Origin: Herbaspirillum chlorophenolicum
Lineage (GTDB): Bacteria > Pseudomonadota > Gammaproteobacteria > Burkholderiales > Burkholderiaceae_D
Direction: 5' to 3'
Assembly (NCBI RefSeq): GCF_001189955.1
Contig: NZ_LFLT01000010.1
Location: 81,891 to 145,890 of the forward strand
Length of the DNA stretch: 64,000 nt
Shown here one piece after another: positions 35,153-43,927 of this stretch; within the stretch, counting starts at the first letter, position 1, and each line of letters begins with the position of its first letter. Below the pieces are notes generated by a model. That model saw nothing but the letters and a program-made list of their open reading frames with translations. It ran no database searches and was not told where the DNA came from. The translations under genes were made by a program, and so were the position numbers.

Positions 35153-36046
35153 ATGACCACCGACCTCACCAATGTTGCGCCACAGATCAAAGCCGAAATC
35201 CTGGCTGAGGCGCTGCCGTACATCCGTAAATTCCACGGCAAGACCATCGTCGTCAAATACGGCGGCAATGCGATGACCGAGGAAAGCCTGAAGCATGGTT
35301 TCGCGCGCGATGTGATCCTGTTGAAGCTGGTCGGCATGAACCCGGTGGTGGTGCACGGCGGCGGCCCGCAAATCGATGCCGCGCTGAAGAAGATCGGCAA
35401 GCAGGGGACCTTCGTGCAGGGCATGCGCATTACCGACGAAGAGACCATGGAAGTGGTGGAATGGGTGCTGGGCGGCGAAGTGCAGCAGGATATCGTGATG
35501 CTGATCAACCATTACGGCGGCCAGGCGGTGGGCCTGACCGGCAAGGATGGCGGCCTGATCCGTGCGCGCCGCATGCAGATGCCGGACAAGGAGAAGCCGG
35601 GCCAGTTCCTGGACATCGGTTTCGTGGGCGAGATCGAGGCGATCAACCCGGCAGTGGTCAAGGCGCTGCAGGACGACGCCTTTATTCCGATCATCTCGCC
35701 GATCGGCTTCGGCGATGACGGCCAGGCCTACAACATCAACGCCGACGTGGTGGCCGGCAAGATCGCAGAAATCCTGCATGCCGAGAAACTGATCATGATG
35801 ACCAACATCGCCGGCGTGCAGGACAAGGCGGGCAACCTGCTGACCGACCTGTCGGCGCGCGAGATCGACGAAATGTTTGCCGACGGCACCATCTCCGGCG
35901 GCATGCTGCCGAAGATCTCCTCGGCGCTGGACGCGGCCAAGTCGGGCGTGAACACCGTGCACATCATCGATGGCCGCATCGAGCACTCGCTGCTGCTGGA
36001 AGTGCTGACCGAACAGGCTTTCGGCACGATGATCCGTTCGCACTAA
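35153..36046 (+). CDS. argB: Acetylglutamate kinase
   Basis: Second enzyme of arginine synthesis. 297 residues with the nucleotide-binding VKYGGNAM (about 38-45), [10 protein letters not shown] (about 64-73), the [18 protein letters not shown] region and GGMLPKI. The extension of about 30 residues before the first beta strand ([20 protein letters not shown]) is the helix seen in hexameric, arginine-inhibited enzymes; the short E. coli type lacks it. So feedback control by arginine is likely, by family knowledge. A TAAAAT box at 35107-35112 may be the -10. The stop codon is inside a palindromic repeat. Confidence 0.96.
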   Translation: MTTDLTNVAPQIKAEILAEALPYIRKFHGKTIVVKYGGNAMTEESLKHGFARDVILLKLVGMNPVVVHGGGPQIDAALKKIGKQGTFVQGMRITDEETMEVVEWVLGGEVQQDIVMLINHYGGQAVGLTGKDGGLIRARRMQMPDKEKPGQFLDIGFVGEIEAINPAVVKALQDDAFIPIISPIGFGDDGQAYNINADVVAGKIAEILHAEKLIMMTNIAGVQDKAGNLLTDLSAREIDEMFADGTISGGMLPKISSALDAAKSGVNTVHIIDGRIEHSLLLEVLTEQAFGTMIRSH

Positions 36047-36087
36047 GAACCTGTTTACGACTCCCGGCGAGATCGTCAACAGGTTCT
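36046..36087. repeat. Palindromic dispersed repeat after argB
   Basis: Outer arms AGAACCTGTT (36046-36055) and AACAGGTTCT (36078-36087), inner ACGA/TCGT, total about 42 bp. The right arm read on the minus strand matches the window's right edge (63965-63990) at 23 of 26 positions, so this is a repeated element, not just a terminator. The left arm starts in the argB stop codon. Confidence 0.7.
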
Positions 36088-36141
36088 AAGCGCACAGGCG
36101 CCGGCGGCGGCCGGCGTCAATGTGCAATGGTTGCGGGAATG

Positions 36142-36172
36142 AAAAAGGATGAGCTTGCTCATCCTTTTTTGT
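36142..36172. terminator. Bidirectional terminator
   Basis: 12-bp stem AAAAAGGATGAG/CTCATCCTTTTT with CTTG loop, between converging argB and the TraB/GumN gene. Confidence 0.93.
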
Positions 36173-36204
36173 TTTCCGGCTGGCGGGTTTGCCCGTTACG
36201 CGGC

Positions 36205-37137
36205 TCAGTAAAGCTGCTCCACCTTGAGTCCCTTTGCTTTCAGCAGTGCAGGCACGCCGTGCGGGCCCACCAGGTGCAGGATGCCGATGGCGGCGACAGC
36301 TTTGTCATGCTTGGCCAGCAACGCAGCGATGCCGTCAGCCAGGTCCGGATTGCGTTCGTCCAGCAGTGCATGGCGGGTGAAGGTGCTGGCGAAGGATTGG
36401 TCTTGCTCCATTTCCTGCAGCGCGTTCTCGAAACCCCGGCTGTCTGCATGGCGCCAGGCATCGACCAGTTCGGTCAGCTTGCGGGTGGTGTCGGCGTTAT
36501 CCATTTCATCGAGCGTGTCGCCCAGGAATTGTGTCTGGTGCGCGGCGTCCAGCCGGGCGAAGATGGACATCTGCCGCTCGGCGCTTTCCAGTTCCACCAC
36601 TCTTGCGCCATGCGCGCGCGCGGCGCCGGCCAGGTAGTTGTCCACCGCCAGTTCGGGGCGATAGCCGCTGCTGGCATATTCCTGTACGGTCAGCGCCATG
36701 GCCAGCATCCATGGCCGCAAGCCTTGCATCTGCTCAGCGGGCAATTGGTAGCGTTTGAGTGCGGCCATCGTGCGCTGGGCCAGTGCCGGGTCGATATGGT
36801 CTTCAAAGCGCTGGCCGGGCGGGTAGACGCCGTATTTTTGCACCGCCGCCTGCAGGGCGCCGGCGTTTTGCGGGTCCAGTTCCAGTGCCAGTACGGGGGC
36901 CTTCTTCAATGCTTGCGCGATGCGCTTTTCCAGAGGATAGAAGTCGCTTGCGCCGACGTGGATGGTGCCGAACAGGTGCAGCGTGTGGCGGCCGTCGGAA
37001 ACCCTGTAGAGCGCGCCGCGGTTGGGCGGTTCCTGGCCGGTTGCGGCTGAAGGTACGGCGCCACGCGCCTGCGGCAGATAAAAGCAGAACAGCAAAGCCA
37101 ATGTCACTATAATCAGTCGTCCCGCAAAGCCTTTCAC
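36205..37137 (-). CDS. TraB/GumN family protein
   Basis: 310 residues with a signal peptide (about residues 1-26, cleavage near ARGA). The family's two conserved histidine segments are present: LFGTIHVG near residue 56 and IGILHLVG near residue 288; these are thought to form a metal-dependent peptidase-like site in the TraB/PrgY/GumN (TIKI) superfamily. Substrate unknown; expected to be periplasmic. It uses a GTG start at 37135-37137, preceded by GAAAGG. Divergent from the nucleotidase gene across 65 bp. Confidence 0.9.
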   Translation of the reverse strand: MKGFAGRLIIVTLALLFCFYLPQARGAVPSAATGQEPPNRGALYRVSDGRHTLHLFGTIHVGASDFYPLEKRIAQALKKAPVLALELDPQNAGALQAAVQKYGVYPPGQRFEDHIDPALAQRTMAALKRYQLPAEQMQGLRPWMLAMALTVQEYASSGYRPELAVDNYLAGAARAHGARVVELESAERQMSIFARLDAAHQTQFLGDTLDEMDNADTTRKLTELVDAWRHADSRGFENALQEMEQDQSFASTFTRHALLDERNPDLADGIAALLAKHDKAVAAIGILHLVGPHGVPALLKAKGLKVEQLY

Positions 37138-37202
37138 TGCTTGCCTTTCTTTTCTTGCATCGTTATCGCCGCGCCCATTGCGGGGCGCGGATGGTTTGAT
37201 TT

Positions 37203-37946
37203 ATGGCGTCCAATACTACACCGCTCTGGCTGTTCGATCTCGACAACACGCTGCACAACGCGTCGCACGCAATCTTCCCCGCTATCAACGCCAACATGAA
37301 CCGCTATATGACGCGCGTGCTGGAGCAGGGCGGCCATCCGTGCGATGAGGAGGCAGTCAACCACCTGCGCCGCCATTATTGGAAACTGTATGGTGCGACG
37401 CTGCTGGGAATGGTGCGCCACCATGGCGTGCGCATCGAGGATTTCCTGCACGAGGCGCACTTGTTCGACGATTTGCTGGGAATGGTGCGCGCCGAACGCG
37501 GCATCGGGCGTTGGCTGCAGCAGCTTCCGGGACGCAAGATCCTGTTGACGAACGCGCCGCGCCGCTATTCCCGTGAGCTGCTGCGCCATCTTGGGCTGCA
37601 CCGGCATTTCTCGCGCCACATCTCGATCGAGTCCATGCACGTGCACCGCCAGCTGCGTCCCAAGCCTTCGCGCCTGATGCTGCGCAAGTTGCTGGCGCGC
37701 GAGAAGGTCAGCCCGCGCTGCTGCATCCTGGTGGAAGATACGGTGGACAACCTGAAGACTGCCCGCGAGCTGGGCGTGCGTACTGCCTGGGTGACCCAGT
37801 ACCTGATCGGCAATGCGATGCTGGGGCATCTGGCAGCGCAGCGCGTGCGTAGCCGCCTTCCTTCTTACGTTGACGTCAAGGTGAGTTCGGTGAGGCAGCT
37901 GCCGCGGCGGCTGGCCAAGCTGGGCGCTGCGCGTTCGCGGCGCTGA
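37203..37946 (+). CDS. Pyrimidine 5'-nucleotidase (HAD superfamily)
   Basis: 247-residue HAD phosphatase of the yeast Sdt1-like branch. The nucleophile motif WLFDLDNTLHN is at residues 9-19, motif II in ILLTNAPRRYS (about 112), motif III Lys in RPKPSRLM and motif IV in LVEDTVDNL (about 177). The family dephosphorylates UMP/CMP-like nucleotides; the exact substrate here is unknown. The C-terminal 20 residues are very basic. It is followed, convergently, by the Fur-family gene with 30 bp between. Confidence 0.9.
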   Translation: MASNTTPLWLFDLDNTLHNASHAIFPAINANMNRYMTRVLEQGGHPCDEEAVNHLRRHYWKLYGATLLGMVRHHGVRIEDFLHEAHLFDDLLGMVRAERGIGRWLQQLPGRKILLTNAPRRYSRELLRHLGLHRHFSRHISIESMHVHRQLRPKPSRLMLRKLLAREKVSPRCCILVEDTVDNLKTARELGVRTAWVTQYLIGNAMLGHLAAQRVRSRLPSYVDVKVSSVRQLPRRLAKLGAARSRR

Positions 37947-37976
37947 GAAGGCGGGTATTCGGGATGGCTGCCGGAC

Positions 37977-38585
37977 TCAGTCTGCGCAGTCCGCACACCA
38001 GCCTTTGATGGTCAATTCCACTTCGTGGCTTTGGAATCCCTTGCCTAGTGTCTTGCGCAGGGCCGATTGCAATTGTGCGGCGGTGGAGCGGTGCTTGTCG
38101 GCGTCCGGCAGCACGGTGGCCAGGAAGTCGGTTCCATCGCTGGCGTCCAGGCAGAATACGCGCGCGCAGCGCGTGCACTTGAAATGTCCGTGCTGGTGTT
38201 GTTTGCCGTGCGAGTGGTCGTGCAGGCCATGTTCGGGATGATCGGCGCCCGCGCTGTAACGGAAGATGCGGTCGTCGCTGGAGATCTTGTGCGCCAGGCC
38301 GGCTTCGGTCAGGCAATCCAGCGCGCGATACAGGGTGACGCGGTCCATGCCGGCGAAGCGGTCCTGGATATCCTGGTGCGAGGCCGCGCTGCGGGTTTCC
38401 AGCAATGCGCCCAATACGTTCACGCGCGCCTGCGTCACGCGTACGCCGGCCTCGCGCAGCTGCGCTTGGGCCAGCGCGGCCATGGCGGCAGCCTGGGCGC
38501 TGTGGCTGCTGGCTGGGGTATCGGCGGCTTTGGCTTTCATGGGCGGCTTAACGTGATGAGAAACGAGGGGAAACGGGACGAGCAT
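37977..38585 (-). CDS. Fur-family transcriptional regulator (Zur/PerR-like)
   Basis: 202 residues. The DNA-binding helix region includes RVTQARVNVLGALLET and the MDRVTLYRALDCLTEAGLAHKI recognition-helix segment. A His-rich stretch (HPEHGLHDHSHGKQHQHGHF) leads into the structural zinc motif CTRC; the second CxxC is at the C-terminus (GWCADC). This layout fits zinc-binding Fur-family members; I cannot say whether it is Zur, PerR or another. I used the start at 38583-38585 because GAGGATGA lies directly before it; ATG at 38538-38540 is the alternative. No metal-transport gene is adjacent. Confidence 0.87.
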   Translation of the reverse strand: MLVPFPLVSHHVKPPMKAKAADTPASSHSAQAAAMAALAQAQLREAGVRVTQARVNVLGALLETRSAASHQDIQDRFAGMDRVTLYRALDCLTEAGLAHKISSDDRIFRYSAGADHPEHGLHDHSHGKQHQHGHFKCTRCARVFCLDASDGTDFLATVLPDADKHRSTAAQLQSALRKTLGKGFQSHEVELTIKGWCADCAD

Positions 38586-38651
38586 TCATCCTCTATTTTA
38601 GCCGATGCATGATGGGGTTTCCTGCCGCCGTGCAGCAGGGGCCGATGGATC

Positions 38652-39641
38652 CTATTTGGGACCGTTTTTCTTTGCGCGGGGATGCGCCTGGTCGTAGACC
38701 TGTGCCAGGCGCTGGAAGTCGAGGGCGGTATACACCTGGGTGGCGGTGATGGACGCGTGCCCCAGCATTTCTTGCACCGCACGCAGGTCGCCGGAGCTTT
38801 GCAGCACGTGGGAGGCGAAGGAGTGGCGCAGCATGTGCGGGTGCACATCGCTCGCCATGCCCAGCGCCTGGCCGTGGATTTTCAGGCGCAATTGGGTGAC
38901 ACGGGCGGACATGCGCGTGCCGCGCTCGGTCAGGAACAAGGCATGCCGATCAGGCCCCGCATCCGCTTTCACCAGCGATGCGCGGATCGGCAGCCAGTCG
39001 GCGATGGCTTGCAGGGCGGCTTGCCCTACCGGCACCTTGCGTTTTTTGTCGCCTTTGCCGGTGACGGTGACTTCGGCGTTCTCCTGATCGATCCAGCCGG
39101 CCGACTCATAAGCGCCTTCCCGGGTGTCGGCGATGTCGATCGTTGCCAGTTCGGACACGCGCAGGCCGCTCGAATACAGCAGTTCAAACATGGCGCGGTT
39201 GCATGCGGCCATCGTGGAAGAGGGATCTTTGCCGGGATTGCCCTGCGACACCAGCCGGATGGCATCATCGGCGGCCAGCGCCTTGGGCAGCGGCTTGCTT
39301 TTCTTGGGAGGCTTCACGCCGTCCACCGGATTGGCCTTCAATTCGATTTCCATCGACAGCCAGGCGAAAAAGCCGCGCCATGCCGACAATTTGCGCGAGA
39401 TCGATCGTGCATTCAGCCCACGTGCGTGTAATTGTGCCGCGCATTTTCTGATCTGGACCTGGCTGGTTTTACGGAAATCCAGGGCGCCATCGTCGATTGC
39501 CGGATTGGCCGACGTGGACAGCAGGCTGTGGAGTTCTTGCAGGTCGCGCCCATAGTTTTCCGTCGTATGGGCGGACAGTTTGCGCTGGGTGCGCAGCGTG
39601 GAGAGGTATTGCTGAATCAGCGAGTGCGGGGCGGTATCCAT
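38652..39641 (-). CDS. xerC: Tyrosine recombinase XerC
   Basis: Resolves chromosome dimers at dif together with XerD. 329 residues: SAM-like N-terminal domain (about 5-110), then the catalytic domain with Arg in SSGLRVSELATI, Lys in TGKGDKKRKVP, HMLRHSFASH (His and Arg), LGHAS and the nucleophile Tyr in ITATQVYT. All six catalytic residues are visible. The N-terminal domain carries an insert of about 15 residues (TSANPAIDDGALDF) compared with E. coli. It is downstream of the DUF484 gene with 75 nt between, as in the dapF-DUF484-xerC clusters of other proteobacteria. Confidence 0.95.
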   Translation of the reverse strand: MDTAPHSLIQQYLSTLRTQRKLSAHTTENYGRDLQELHSLLSTSANPAIDDGALDFRKTSQVQIRKCAAQLHARGLNARSISRKLSAWRGFFAWLSMEIELKANPVDGVKPPKKSKPLPKALAADDAIRLVSQGNPGKDPSSTMAACNRAMFELLYSSGLRVSELATIDIADTREGAYESAGWIDQENAEVTVTGKGDKKRKVPVGQAALQAIADWLPIRASLVKADAGPDRHALFLTERGTRMSARVTQLRLKIHGQALGMASDVHPHMLRHSFASHVLQSSGDLRAVQEMLGHASITATQVYTALDFQRLAQVYDQAHPRAKKNGPK

Positions 39642-39716
39642 CGGCGCTCATTCTTCAGGCTGTGCCACGCTGCCCGGGCGTGGCGAAATAAGGCGGCCGC
39701 ATGGGGCGGCCCATTT

Positions 39717-40385
39717 TTAGCGCAGCAGGCAGGCCAGTGCCGCGCTGGCAGTTTCGCCGATGCGGGTGAGGAAGTCGGTGCCCATATCCGAAGTGAAGCG
39801 ATTCGGGTCGGAAGAGCCCAGCACCAGCAGGCCGAACGAGTCCGGCGAAGCGCCGACGCGCAGCGGCAGGATCGCAACCGATTTGACTGAGGCAGCGTCT
39901 TCCAGCCATGAGGCTGCTTCGAAGTCCTTGTTGGGGCCGCAAAATGGTGCGGAGAGACCGTTGGCGAAAATCTGCGCATCTTCCGAAACCGACTGGGTGA
40001 ACCATTGTGCGGAATGCGATTCGGCCAAATTCCACAGGCGCAGGGTGACTTGCGGCACATGGAAGGTTTCTTTCAACTGTTCGATCAACGTGTGCGGCAA
40101 GTCTGTCTCATTGCGCGCCAGCAGCAAGGCACGCGTCCACGCCTGGAACTTGTTGGTGATCTCGTCGTTTTCCTGGGCGATGCGCATCAGGTCGGCCATG
40201 TGCAGCTCCTGCACCTTGATCTTTTCGCGCAGGATTTCCATCTGGCGTTCTTGCAGGGAAACCGCGCGGCCCATGACCGGGCTGGTCAATTTGATTTTCG
40301 ACAGCAACTCTGCATGCTCTTCGAAGAAGCCAGGGTGATCGAGCAGGTATTCGGCAATCAGATCGGAGTCCAGTTGGGTGGTCAT
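39717..40385 (-). CDS. DUF484 family protein
   Basis: 222 residues: an N-terminal helical part with VAEYL-like LIAEYLLDHPGFFEEHAELL (about 9-28), a coiled-coil stretch (about 42-75, SLQERQMEILREKIKVQELH) and a GAF-like domain (about 90-220). The function is unknown; the family is almost always next to xerC, which is true here. dapF, the usual upstream partner, is 3.5 kb away on the same strand, with a porin and a Sel1 gene in between. Confidence 0.9.
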   Translation of the reverse strand: MTTQLDSDLIAEYLLDHPGFFEEHAELLSKIKLTSPVMGRAVSLQERQMEILREKIKVQELHMADLMRIAQENDEITNKFQAWTRALLLARNETDLPHTLIEQLKETFHVPQVTLRLWNLAESHSAQWFTQSVSEDAQIFANGLSAPFCGPNKDFEAASWLEDAASVKSVAILPLRVGASPDSFGLLVLGSSDPNRFTSDMGTDFLTRIGETASAALACLLR

Positions 40386-40589
40386 CGCTAGTTTGTTTGT
40401 ATGAGTGTCACAGCAGTTTTTCAGGCGGGATGGTTTTCATTCCATGCCGGTGGGCAATGCCTGAGGTATCGCGAGATTATCCTCGCTATCGGAAAGACTG
40501 ACAATCGCTGAGGGTGCTTCTTTATGGGACTGCGTGGGCTATGAAGAATCAAAGCCGAAGAGATATGTTTGAGGGGTAGTGCCGAATAA

Positions 40590-40626
40590 GAAACGGGCTT
40601 GCATGATTGCTCATGCAAGCCCGAAT
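40590..40626 (-). terminator. Terminator of the porin gene
   Basis: 13-bp perfect stem CGGGCTTGCATGA/TCATGCAAGCCCG with TTGC loop at 40594-40623. On the minus strand it is followed by TTTCTT, about 60 nt after the porin stop. Confidence 0.88.
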
Positions 40627-40684
40627 CAGTCTTAACTCAAGTATGGAAGACCGACATTTTCATGCCGGGCATCAAATCCTTAAA

Positions 40685-41851
40685 TTAGAACTTGTGGCGG
40701 ATACCAGTGACGATAGCGGTTTGGCTAGCATCGGAACCAGTCGAACCACCGGTGATACCAGGGTTAACCATGTTGGAAGCACGCATGTTCGACACGAAAG
40801 CGTACAGGTCAGTACGCTTCGACAGCCAGTAGTCAGCACCCAGGGAGATCTGAGTCAGCTTACCCTTGTTGCTAACGGTGTCGAAGTCAGCACGTGCGTG
40901 TTGCACAGCAGCCAGCAGCTTCAGCGACGGGCTCACAGCGTACGCAGTACCGATTTCGTACAGGTCAGCCTTCTTCGAGACAGCCAGGGTAGCCGAAGTC
41001 GGAGCGAAGCCAGGGGTACCGAAGGTGTTCAGGTCTTGCTTGACGCGCGAGTAGTTTGCGTACACGCGTGCCGGGCCGAACTGGTACGAACCAATCACGT
41101 TCAGGACCTTCTGAGCGGAGTTGCCAGCGTTAGCGGCGTTGGTGTACACGCTAGCGGTGGTCGAGTTAGCCGGGATCAGGCTAACGTCCGACGGAGTCGA
41201 GCCAGCCTTGGATTGGTAGTAGTTCAGGCCCAGACCCAGAGGACCGTTTTCATACTTACCACCGATGCCGAAGGATTGACCAGCGGAAGTCTTACCAGCA
41301 GTTTCGCCGAAACCGTAGATCAGGTTACCGGTGAAGCCGCTCAGGTTGTTGGTGGTGTAGCTGATCGAGTTGTTGGTGCGAACGCCTTGCAGACGGTTCA
41401 GGTTCGAGCCGGAGTTCTGGATCAGGCCGCCGAAGTCAGCAACAGCAGTGTAGGCGCTGATGGTGTCAGCGAAGTCGGTTTGACGACCAACCAGAACGGT
41501 ACCGAAGCCACCAGCCAGACCGACCACCGACTTACGACGGAACAGGTTGCTGGAAGTCACGGCGTCGCCACCTTGCAGGCCGCCATCGTCGTTGGTGAAG
41601 CCGGTTTCCAGGTTGAACACTGCCGACAGACCGCCGCCCAGATCTTCAACGCCCTTGAAGCCGATGCGCGAACCTTGAATGACGCCAGAGTTCAGTGCGA
41701 ACTTGCTGCCAGTGTTGGTGCCGGTGGTTTGGACCTTGCTAATGTAAGCAACGCCAGTATCAACGATACCGTAGATAGTAACGGAGCTTTGTGCTTGAGC
41801 AGCACCTGCGAACGCGCCGAGAACGGCCAGTGCCAGCAGAGATTTTTTCAT
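40685..41851 (-). CDS. Outer-membrane porin, Burkholderiales type
   Basis: 388 residues. Clear signal peptide ending in GAAQAQ (cleavage near residue 20), first strand SSVTIYGIVDTGVAY, the SRIGFKGVEDLGGGLSAVFNLE turn-strand pair typical of this family, FGTVLVGRQTDF, and a C-terminal strand ending in Phe (IVTGIRHKF), the signal for outer-membrane assembly. Expected to form a 16-strand trimeric general porin. Codon use is highly biased, consistent with an abundant product. The start has AGAAGGAT upstream. Monocistronic, with a strong terminator. It sits inside an otherwise conserved dapF-DUF484-xerC neighbourhood. Confidence 0.96.
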   Translation of the reverse strand: MKKSLLALAVLGAFAGAAQAQSSVTIYGIVDTGVAYISKVQTTGTNTGSKFALNSGVIQGSRIGFKGVEDLGGGLSAVFNLETGFTNDDGGLQGGDAVTSSNLFRRKSVVGLAGGFGTVLVGRQTDFADTISAYTAVADFGGLIQNSGSNLNRLQGVRTNNSISYTTNNLSGFTGNLIYGFGETAGKTSAGQSFGIGGKYENGPLGLGLNYYQSKAGSTPSDVSLIPANSTTASVYTNAANAGNSAQKVLNVIGSYQFGPARVYANYSRVKQDLNTFGTPGFAPTSATLAVSKKADLYEIGTAYAVSPSLKLLAAVQHARADFDTVSNKGKLTQISLGADYWLSKRTDLYAFVSNMRASNMVNPGITGGSTGSDASQTAIVTGIRHKF

Positions 41852-42218
41852 TTGACATCCTTCTATAAAAATAGTCTTGAGGATCCGTACTTCTAGTCGG
41901 ATGGTGAGACATTAAGGGTTCTCATTTGGCATGGCCGCAGATTGGTCGTTTGGCGGCTTGAATTTTGGTTGAAAGCGTAAAACTCGTCGTGGAGTGTTGT
42001 TTTTTTCAAACGCTTTCCATGCGAAGGATCCGATGGAGGCAGATTTTCGCTTGCGGAGCAGGTCCTATTATCGGTCTCCGGAGCAGAAACTTGCTCCGAT
42101 TCGTTTCGTGCGTCGTATTGTTGTTAAAACGATGCATTTATGGTGTTTCGCTCTCAATTTTAAAAAAATGTGATTTGTGGGGCATAATTTTGGTTTTCTG
42201 ATCTATCACGGAAGGCTA
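41852..42218. other. Divergent promoter region of porin and Sel1 genes
   Basis: 367 bp, AT-rich. Dyads: GAAAGCG/CGCTTTC (41971-41977 and 42011-42017) and CGGAGCA-N6-TGCTCCG (42079-42085 and 42092-42098), with a further direct CGGAGCA at 42054-42060. AGGATCCG occurs twice (41880 and 42025). These could be operators for porin control or leader structure. No gene. Confidence 0.5.
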
Positions 42219-43844
42219 ATGGCAAATCGAGAAGATCTCGCAATCATCCGTGCTGCGCGGGCTGGGCAGGCCGAGGCGCAGCTTACTCTGGGTAAACGTT
42301 ATCTGTTTGGCGGTAATGGTTTGCCTCAGAGTTTGGGGACGGCATTTCACTGGCTGGAGCGCGCTGCGCGCCAAGGCCTGGCAGATGCATGGATGCTGAT
42401 CGCTCAACATATTCCTTATGAGGTGGTAATGCCCTTGGCCAAGCCGCAGGATGCGGCCTTATGGTACGAGCGGGCATTCGATGCCGGACTGAGCAAAGCC
42501 GGGCTGGTGTTTGCCCGGCTGGTGTTGGGTAATGTTGCGCAGATCAGCGCCGATCTTAAAAGGAAGGCGATCCGGGCGCTGGAGGTAGTGGCGCGCGAAG
42601 GCAATCCTGATGCCCAGTGGTTGCTGGCCCAGCAAAGCCCCGAGGTGCAGCAGCAGTCGGCCCCAAGCGGTGAGGAAGGGACTGCCGCTGGCGTGGAGCC
42701 GGCGCAGCAGGAACCTGCCGCAGTCCGGCCGCAAGATGAAATCCGCCAGTGGACCCAAAAGGCCGCCGACGCCGGCATCGAGCAGGCTCAGCATGCCTTG
42801 GCCGATGCTGCGTGGAGCCAATCGGATATTCCCGGATTTCTCCGGCGCGCCGAGCCCCTGGTCGATGTACTGCTCCGGCAATATGAGGTAGTGGCCAGCC
42901 AGCTGAATGCGCCGGCCGAGATGCTGGCTTCCAGCCTTGGTGGACAGAACGTGCGGTTGTTAAGGCGTCTGGCTCAGGTGCGACTGGGGGAGGCGCAGCC
43001 CAACTTGTTGTATGTCCAGCAATTGCTGGAACTCGCCGCATTGGCAGGGGACCGTGATGCCCAATTGGGGCTGGGGCTGTTATATGGCCGGATGGATGAG
43101 CAGGGCGAGCGGCAATTCCCGGGGCGAGGTTCGGCTAATTATAAGAAGGCGATCCGCTGGTTGACCCTGGCAGGGGAGCAGGGGATGGCGGCGGCCTGGT
43201 ATGCCTTGTCGCGCATTTACCTGAAACCGGAATTTTCCCAGCGCAATCTGGTGGACGTGCAGCACTACCTGGAGCGTGCGGCGGAGATGGGGCACATGGC
43301 GGCGCAACTGGAGTGCGGCGTTACGGCCTGGCGCAATCGCCGCGACGATCCGGCCAATGATGTGCGCGCCCTTTACTGGCTGCAAAAGGCGGCTACCCAG
43401 GGCAGTGTCCAGGCGCAATCCTTGCTGGAGAAGGTTGCCGACCGTCCCGGCACGGCGCCGTGGGCGGTGCAGGCGCGCGCGCAGCTGACCCGCGAACTCA
43501 TCAATGCCTACCCTTTCCTGGCGGCGCGCATCGAGCTGGCGGCCTTGTTCAAGCTGACGCGGCCGGAGGCCTTGCTGCTCGACCTCAAGCAGGCGGACTG
43601 CGGCCATTGCCTGATGGTGGACATCCGCGCCCAGTACGCACGCAGCAAACGCCGTCTGATCATGGTCGAGACGGGTGAAGAGCGCGGCGCGCTCAACCGC
43701 ATCGGCCGCTTGTTCGAAGACGTGGACTGCGGGCCTTTCGGTCCGGAGGGCAACTATCGGCAGCGCTTGTATCGCTTGAAGGCGGCAGTGCCCGATACTG
43801 GGGCGAGCGTCGAAGAGGCTGAGGAGCAGGGTACGGAAGCTTAA
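42219..43844 (+). CDS. Sel1-repeat (tetratricopeptide-like) protein
   Basis: 541 residues, no signal peptide. Several Sel1-like repeats: about 18-60 (AEAQLTLGKRYLFGGNGLPQ...AARQG), about 128-138 (PDAQWLLAQQ), and a run from about 275 to 420 (RDAQLGLGLLYGR, AAAWYALSRIYLKP, AAQLECGVTAWRNR, VQAQSLLEK). A Glu/Gln/Ala-rich spacer (about 142-185) separates the blocks. The last 100 residues are not Sel1-like and hold a Cys-x2-Cys-like DCGHCLMVDIR segment. Such proteins are usually protein-protein scaffolds; the partner is unknown. Start at 42219 with GGAAGG upstream. Divergent from the porin. Confidence 0.8.
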   Translation: MANREDLAIIRAARAGQAEAQLTLGKRYLFGGNGLPQSLGTAFHWLERAARQGLADAWMLIAQHIPYEVVMPLAKPQDAALWYERAFDAGLSKAGLVFARLVLGNVAQISADLKRKAIRALEVVAREGNPDAQWLLAQQSPEVQQQSAPSGEEGTAAGVEPAQQEPAAVRPQDEIRQWTQKAADAGIEQAQHALADAAWSQSDIPGFLRRAEPLVDVLLRQYEVVASQLNAPAEMLASSLGGQNVRLLRRLAQVRLGEAQPNLLYVQQLLELAALAGDRDAQLGLGLLYGRMDEQGERQFPGRGSANYKKAIRWLTLAGEQGMAAAWYALSRIYLKPEFSQRNLVDVQHYLERAAEMGHMAAQLECGVTAWRNRRDDPANDVRALYWLQKAATQGSVQAQSLLEKVADRPGTAPWAVQARAQLTRELINAYPFLAARIELAALFKLTRPEALLLDLKQADCGHCLMVDIRAQYARSKRRLIMVETGEERGALNRIGRLFEDVDCGPFGPEGNYRQRLYRLKAAVPDTGASVEEAEEQGTEA

Positions 43845-43863
43845 TTAGACTCCCCCCTTACGC

Positions 43864-43897
43864 AAAATGGCTTGCCATTCGGCAAGCCATTTTTTAT
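43864..43897. terminator. Bidirectional terminator
   Basis: 13-bp stem AAAATGGCTTGCC with ATTC loop and T-run, between converging Sel1 and dapF genes. Confidence 0.92.
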
Positions 43898-43927
43898 TCA
43901 CGACGGCCTCAGCCATCTGCGCCGGTA

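Noticed and set aside
38652..39641. Tyrosine recombinase as integrase of a mobile element
   Set aside because: Sequence and the DUF484 neighbour identify it as housekeeping XerC; no att repeats flank it.
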